Below are positions 31,286 through 34,758 of a stretch of 34,758 nt of DNA, piece after piece (position 1 is the stretch's first letter; every line of letters begins with the position of its first letter). The DNA is from an uncultured Paracoccus sp. Lineage in GTDB: Bacteria; Pseudomonadota; Alphaproteobacteria; Rhodobacterales; Rhodobacteraceae. A program made the translations under genes and the position numbers. The notes below the pieces were generated by a model. That model saw only the letters and a program-made list of their open reading frames with translations. It did no database searches and was not told the origin of the DNA. The DNA is taken from the NCBI RefSeq assembly GCF_937873615.1, contig NZ_CALMYP010000053.1, positions 1-34,758 of the forward strand, read 5' to 3'.

Positions 31286-32494
31286 TCAGCCTGTTCGGCG
31301 TTTTTCCTCACGTTTCTGGCGGCGAGCGAGCCGCGCCTTCGCGGCCATTGACCGGGAAGGGTCGTCTCGGGCGAAGATGGTTCGGAGAACAGGCGCTGAA
31401 GAAAGCACCTCTGCCTGTCTTTCGTAGATGATCGCGGGGGTTACGGGCGAGGATTTGGACGGAATCTTCTTCTTGGAGGACGCATGAGGGTTCAGCCGCG
31501 CCTCGATAGCGTCGAGGCGGTGCGTGATAGCTGCAGAAATCTGCGTCCCCGCTGCTTCTTCGAAAAGCTCGGACAGATCCAAGACATCCTCGCCCTTCAC
31601 GTCATCGAGCAGAGCCGACCGATTGACAGCAGCCAAGTGATTCCGCCCCAATCTAATGGCGGCCTCAAGGATCAGTTCCTTTCGAAGGCCCGCGTTCTCT
31701 TGGCGCAAGAATAGTCCCTTCATGCTCTCGAAATTCTGCATGAAAATGCCGGTGTTCGCGCTTGCCTTAAAGGCAGACAGGCGGACACGCGGCGATTTTG
31801 CAGCGCACAGTTGGACGATTAAGTTTCTGACATCACTATCATGCCCGTGAAGACTCGATGCGATGGTCGTGAATTTCTCGATTAGTGAGGTGTTCTCACT
31901 TTGCCGCGCGAAGATGCTCAGCATGAGCTCCTGGAGTTCGGTTCGGGAGCTGGTGAAGCTTCTGAGGAAGTAGAACAGGTCGGTACGCTTGGTGAGGTCG
32001 ATGTCGTCGGCGAGCAGCTTCTGGCAGAGGATCGCCGCAGTCTTTTTGTCGGCCTTTTTCAGGATTGAGTGCCTTTCGCGCTGATTTCTATAGCGCGCAT
32101 GAAACCAACTGGATATTTCAAAAGGATCGCCTTCAAGCAGAGTGCGATACATGCGGTCAGCCATCGGATTATCTTTGAATAAACGCAACTCTCGGTAATA
32201 GGTCGCAAAACACGACCCTTGGAGATCGGCTCCTTCGAAATTTGTACTGCTATCAAAGGTAACATCGGTGCCGTAGCTGCCACGGAGGTCAGCTCCGCGA
32301 AAGTCGAACCCGCGCAAGTCGGCCTTCGAAAAATCAGCGTCCCGGAGGTTGCTGCAACGGAAGTCTCGCGCGGGGTCAAGGCCCAGTGCGATGCAGGCTT
32401 CCGAGAATTCACCAGATGTCGCCGAGACCGCCTCAAAGGCGGCCTCAAGATCACCGGGATCCACAAGCGTCTGTAGGCTGGCGTCATTCCTCAT
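31286..32494 (-). CDS. Pentapeptide-repeat protein with helical C-terminal domain, 402 aa
   Basis: Start at 32494, inside the end of the upstream gene (11-base overlap), so it is translationally coupled. Residues ~46-92 carry A(D/N)Lxx repeats (CSNLRDADFSKADLRGFDF then RGADLRGS and NFEGADL), forming a short right-handed beta-helix. Residues ~110-320 are helical with a HEAT-like look (LFYFLRSFTSSRTELQELML, VRNLIVQLCAAKSPRVRLSA). The C-terminus is basic. Pentapeptide repeats occur in gyrase-protecting Qnr proteins and also in several defence-system proteins; this one is too short in repeats for Qnr. It lies in a transposon-like segment beside a resolvase. Function unknown. Confidence 0.8.
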   Translation of the reverse strand: MRNDASLQTLVDPGDLEAAFEAVSATSGEFSEACIALGLDPARDFRCSNLRDADFSKADLRGFDFRGADLRGSYGTDVTFDSSTNFEGADLQGSCFATYYRELRLFKDNPMADRMYRTLLEGDPFEISSWFHARYRNQRERHSILKKADKKTAAILCQKLLADDIDLTKRTDLFYFLRSFTSSRTELQELMLSIFARQSENTSLIEKFTTIASSLHGHDSDVRNLIVQLCAAKSPRVRLSAFKASANTGIFMQNFESMKGLFLRQENAGLRKELILEAAIRLGRNHLAAVNRSALLDDVKGEDVLDLSELFEEAAGTQISAAITHRLDAIEARLNPHASSKKKIPSKSSPVTPAIIYERQAEVLSSAPVLRTIFARDDPSRSMAAKARLARRQKREEKRRTG

Positions 32495-33248
32495 CTGGCA
32501 ACTGAATATTCGCGGACGATAACGTGATTTCACCAACATATTTGCCGGTCCCGCGGAGAGCGGAATCAATGGACTTCAAGATAAAGATTTCCATAAGTCG
32601 GCGCTGTGTTCGGCTGATCCTTGTGAAATATCTCAAAGAAAGCTTGTCCTTCACGACTTGGTCAATCGCGACGTCCCTCTGCCTCACGGTTGCGCGCGCC
32701 AGCACAGTTGTTCGGTTGGCTCGCTCGGCGCGGGCGAACCTTACTAAGCTATCACTTTCTAAGTAGGTATCGTTGAGAGGGCTGTCGTCTGCTTCCCGGA
32801 CTTCCCAACGGAGGTTCGGCAATGCCTTTACTCGGTGGTGCACGAGGAGGTCACGTGAGGTCAGGACGGTATCCCGCTGCACAGACGCATTCATTTCACC
32901 TGAAGCAGAGGCTCCAAGCGAAGGACCGGTTGTATCAAGAGTGGCGTTTGCTGATGCCCTGAACCCCTTGGCTACGTGATTCTTCTGGGTGACGACCCTG
33001 TCCAACTCGGTGGTCGGTGGCCTGCGCGAATCGCCATAACGGCTTCCCGGCACCGGCGACGCTCCTTCAAGATCCAGGGACAACGTCAACTTTGATATCG
33101 AGATTTCGCAGGTCTCATCACCCAGATCTAGATCTCCCGAGGCCAGCCGCAATTCAACGAGGCAGTCCAGCTCGTTTTCGCGCGCAGACGAAGGCTCCAC
33201 GCGTACGACGAGCTCGCAAAGCTCGGAAACGGCGTTCGTGGTATTCAT
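32484..33248 (-). CDS. Unknown beta-rich protein, 254 aa, paired with the pentapeptide protein
   Basis: ATG at 33248 with GGAGG six bases upstream; a TTG seven codons earlier is less likely. The first 70 residues are strand-rich and acidic (ELCELVVRVEPSSARENELD, CEISISKLTLSLDLEG). A Ser/Thr/Ala-rich segment follows (SANATLDTTGPSLGASASGE), then a beta region (HHRVKALPNLRWEVREADDS) and a C-terminal helix (TRISRTQRRLMEIFILKSID). I recognise no family. The start overlaps the resolvase end by some bases and the stop overlaps the next gene, so resolvase, this gene and the pentapeptide gene are one transcript. It may be a two-gene cargo system. Confidence 0.75.
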   Translation of the reverse strand: MNTTNAVSELCELVVRVEPSSARENELDCLVELRLASGDLDLGDETCEISISKLTLSLDLEGASPVPGSRYGDSRRPPTTELDRVVTQKNHVAKGFRASANATLDTTGPSLGASASGEMNASVQRDTVLTSRDLLVHHRVKALPNLRWEVREADDSPLNDTYLESDSLVRFARAERANRTTVLARATVRQRDVAIDQVVKDKLSLRYFTRISRTQRRLMEIFILKSIDSALRGTGKYVGEITLSSANIQLPDEE

Positions 33249-33261
33249 ATGGCCTCCGAGG

Positions 33262-33834
33262 CTATTCAATTTTTTCGTCCGCTTTGGTGCCCGAGGCTTC
33301 CAGCGCGCGGTAAACGGTCATGCGAGACACACCGAGATCGCGGGCGATCTGGGCCTTGGTGACGCCTTCGGCTGCCAGCCTCTTAATTTTCAAGTCATCG
33401 ACCTTCTTTTGCCTGCCCTTATAGGCACCCTTCTGCTTTGCTACCTCGATGCCGGCTCGCTGGCGATCACGGATGAACGTCAACTCCATGTCAGCGACCA
33501 TCCCAAGGACGGTTATCACCATACGCCCCATTCCGCCTGCCGTGGTCACTTCAGGCTCAAGAACACGTAGTGATGCACCCTTGGCATCCAGCTCATGGAC
33601 CAGGTTCAGGACGTCGCGGGTCGAGCGGCCGAGGCGATCGAGGCGAAGCACGACCAGCTCGTCATCTGCTCGCAGGAATTCAAGAATCGTCGCAAGTTCG
33701 CTCCGACCATCGCGGGACGCACCCGAGCCAGTCTCCGCGCGGACGATCTCGCAGCCGGCCGCTTTCAGTCTGGCCATCTGGATCTCAAGATCCTGGCTCG
33801 ATGAGCTGACGCGGGCGTAACCGATCCGGGGCAT
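33262..33834 (-). CDS. Serine resolvase/invertase (TniR-like)
   Basis: A 190-residue small serine recombinase. The catalytic serine is S10 in IGYARVSSSSQD. The arginines and core follow in VVLRLDRLGRSTRDVLNLVH and GMGRMVITVLGMVADMELTF, and the chain ends with a helix-turn-helix KAQIARDLGVSRMTVYRALE. Such enzymes resolve transposition cointegrates at a res site. The start is set at 33834 (MPRIGYARV); the upstream extension has no family similarity. It lies between a TniB-type ATPase and the cargo genes, as in Tn402/Tn5053-type elements. Confidence 0.92.
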   Translation of the reverse strand: MPRIGYARVSSSSQDLEIQMARLKAAGCEIVRAETGSGASRDGRSELATILEFLRADDELVVLRLDRLGRSTRDVLNLVHELDAKGASLRVLEPEVTTAGGMGRMVITVLGMVADMELTFIRDRQRAGIEVAKQKGAYKGRQKKVDDLKIKRLAAEGVTKAQIARDLGVSRMTVYRALEASGTKADEKIE

Positions 33835-33929
33835 GGCAATCTGTAACTTTAGGGTGGCGTCTACAACGATACTGTCACAATGAGCGCTGCGTGTGATCTT
33901 TGGCGATATCTGGCGCAATTCTTTCAGCT
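33835..33929. other. Probable res site region of the resolvase
   Basis: A 95-base gap between the ATPase stop and the resolvase start. It contains a dyad TCACA/TGTGA around 33876-33894 and TA/AT-rich patches unlike the flanking coding DNA. Serine resolvases normally act at a res site just upstream of their own gene. Subsites cannot be assigned by eye. Confidence 0.4.
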
Positions 33930-34758
33930 CTAAGTGGCGCCGATTACCAGCGTGGAGCGTGCTGCCTCGACGACATCGTCAGTAACGAGTGATAGCTCGT
34001 TGATCCTGAGGATGCGCTCGATCTGGACAAAGAGGCGATGCAGAAGCCGGAAGTTGCCGCCGGTGATGCGGGCGATGGATGCGATCGCTTGGTGATCGGT
34101 GAAATCGGCGGCGTCCAGTTGCAGGCCGAGCTTCCGCCAGTGGCGGGTCAGGACGAAGGTCAGCTCATCCCCCTTCAGCGGGCGATAATGGTGGGCGAAG
34201 CCGATCCGGCTATAGAACTGCGGATAGCGTTCCAGTTTCCGTTCCAGGCCGGACATCCCGATCAGGATAACGCCGATACCGGTCCGGTCGAAAATATCGC
34301 GCACATGCTCAAGGCTTTGCGTCGAAAGGCGTTCGGCTTCATCGACTATCAGCATTTCCATGCGGCCTTGGCTATGGCGTTCCGGAATGACCATGCTCGG
34401 GTTAAGCGCCAGATCGATGCAACCTTCTGCGCGGGCTATAAGACAGCGTAAATCTTCACGAACCTCCCGAACCGGGCCGCCGACTGTCGGTGTGTAGAAA
34501 ACTGTGCGTGACTTGGCCAATGCCTCATAGGCAATGACGTCCGATGCGTCGCGTGGCCCCCACTCCTTCAAGAGCGGTTCGGCCTTGTCCCACCGGGCGA
34601 AGCGCTGCGCCGACATCGTTTTTCCGACACCGGCCGGGCCGAAGCAGATTCCGATATATCGGTGTTTCTGCACTGCACCTGCGAACTCGACAAAGCGGCG
34701 ATGGAGACCGTTCAATTGTCTGGGGTGCAATCTCTGACCGGCCGTGGAAAGCTTCCAT
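33930..34758 (-). CDS. TniB/MuB-type transposition ATPase (N-terminus beyond window)
   Basis: An AAA+ ATPase that selects target DNA and activates a DDE transposase. The frame is open to the right edge (WKLSTAGQRLHPRQLNGL...), so the start lies outside the window; an internal TTG at 34730 is only an apparent start. Walker A GPAGVGKT is encoded at 34617-34640, and Walker B is MEMLIVDEAERLS. A sensor-like VILIGMSGLERKLERYPQFY and a C-terminal helical lid (GGNFRLLHRLFVQIERILRI) follow. The matching transposase would be expected just beyond the window. IstB- and TnsC-type proteins are alternatives; the resolvase next to it favours the Tni group. Confidence 0.85.
   Translation of the reverse strand, partial: WKLSTAGQRLHPRQLNGLHRRFVEFAGAVQKHRYIGICFGPAGVGKTMSAQRFARWDKAEPLLKEWGPRDASDVIAYEALAKSRTVFYTPTVGGPVREVREDLRCLIARAEGCIDLALNPSMVIPERHSQGRMEMLIVDEAERLSTQSLEHVRDIFDRTGIGVILIGMSGLERKLERYPQFYSRIGFAHHYRPLKGDELTFVLTRHWRKLGLQLDAADFTDHQAIASIARITGGNFRLLHRLFVQIERILRINELSLVTDDVVEAARSTLVIGAT

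Noticed and set aside
1-34758. CRISPR array, tRNA or rRNA genes
   Set aside because: No regularly spaced direct repeats with unique spacers, no tRNA cloverleaf or CCA end, and no rRNA-like sequence were seen on either strand. The heptad array has no spacers.

Overview
The window looks like about 35 kb of a conjugative element (plasmid or integrative conjugative element) from a GC-rich alphaproteobacterium, probably in the Rhodobacterales (Paracoccus-like). The evidence is the codon use, a VirD2-type relaxase with a MobC partner, an alphaproteobacterial LexA box (GTTC-N7-GTTC) and the accessory gene set. I see no replication initiator, rRNA, tRNA or CRISPR array. The chromosome-or-plasmid question cannot be settled from the window.

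Layout. (1) 1-7 kb holds DNA-processing genes for conjugation. The coupling protein (cut by the left edge), the relaxase and MobC run leftward. A divergent ParA-like / ribbon-helix-helix pair resembling VirC1-VirC2 runs rightward. Between them lie a candidate oriT and a striking array of about 43 degenerate heptanucleotides. (2) 7.2-21.3 kb is an island of mostly small, poorly characterised genes. All but one point left, towards the candidate oriT. They include antirestriction protein ArdC, a methyltransferase-like protein without a catalytic motif, a large ParB-like protein, a secreted alpha/beta hydrolase and several zinc-ribbon or unknown proteins. Four near-identical ~378-bp non-coding repeats (R1-R4) each sit directly before one of these genes. 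(3) 21.7-26.5 kb carries a Type III restriction-modification operon (mod-res). (4) 26.5-28.9 kb carries a divergent LuxR/LuxI quorum-sensing module with an extra small gene, bounded by a truncated copy of a DNA polymerase gene tail. (5) 28.9-31.2 kb is an SOS-type divergon: a Y-family polymerase on one side, and a small protein plus an SRAP/YedK abasic-site protein on the other, with a LexA box between. (6) 31.3 kb to the end is a transposon-like segment with a TniB/MuB-type ATPase (cut by the right edge), a serine resolvase and a two-gene cargo (an unknown protein plus a pentapeptide-repeat protein).

How it may work together (inference). If nicking occurs near 4.54 kb on the + strand, the 7-21 kb island enters the recipient first. 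Its genes then have the polarity that would let the incoming strand serve as template. The R repeats, rich in short hairpins and placed before ardC and other genes, are candidates for single-strand-active promoters of the Frpo type. The heptad array lies where an overdrive-like enhancer or a centromere would be expected for the ParA/RHH pair. A second repeat family (E1-E3, ~90-bp core) lies next to cargo boundaries and may mark recombination points.
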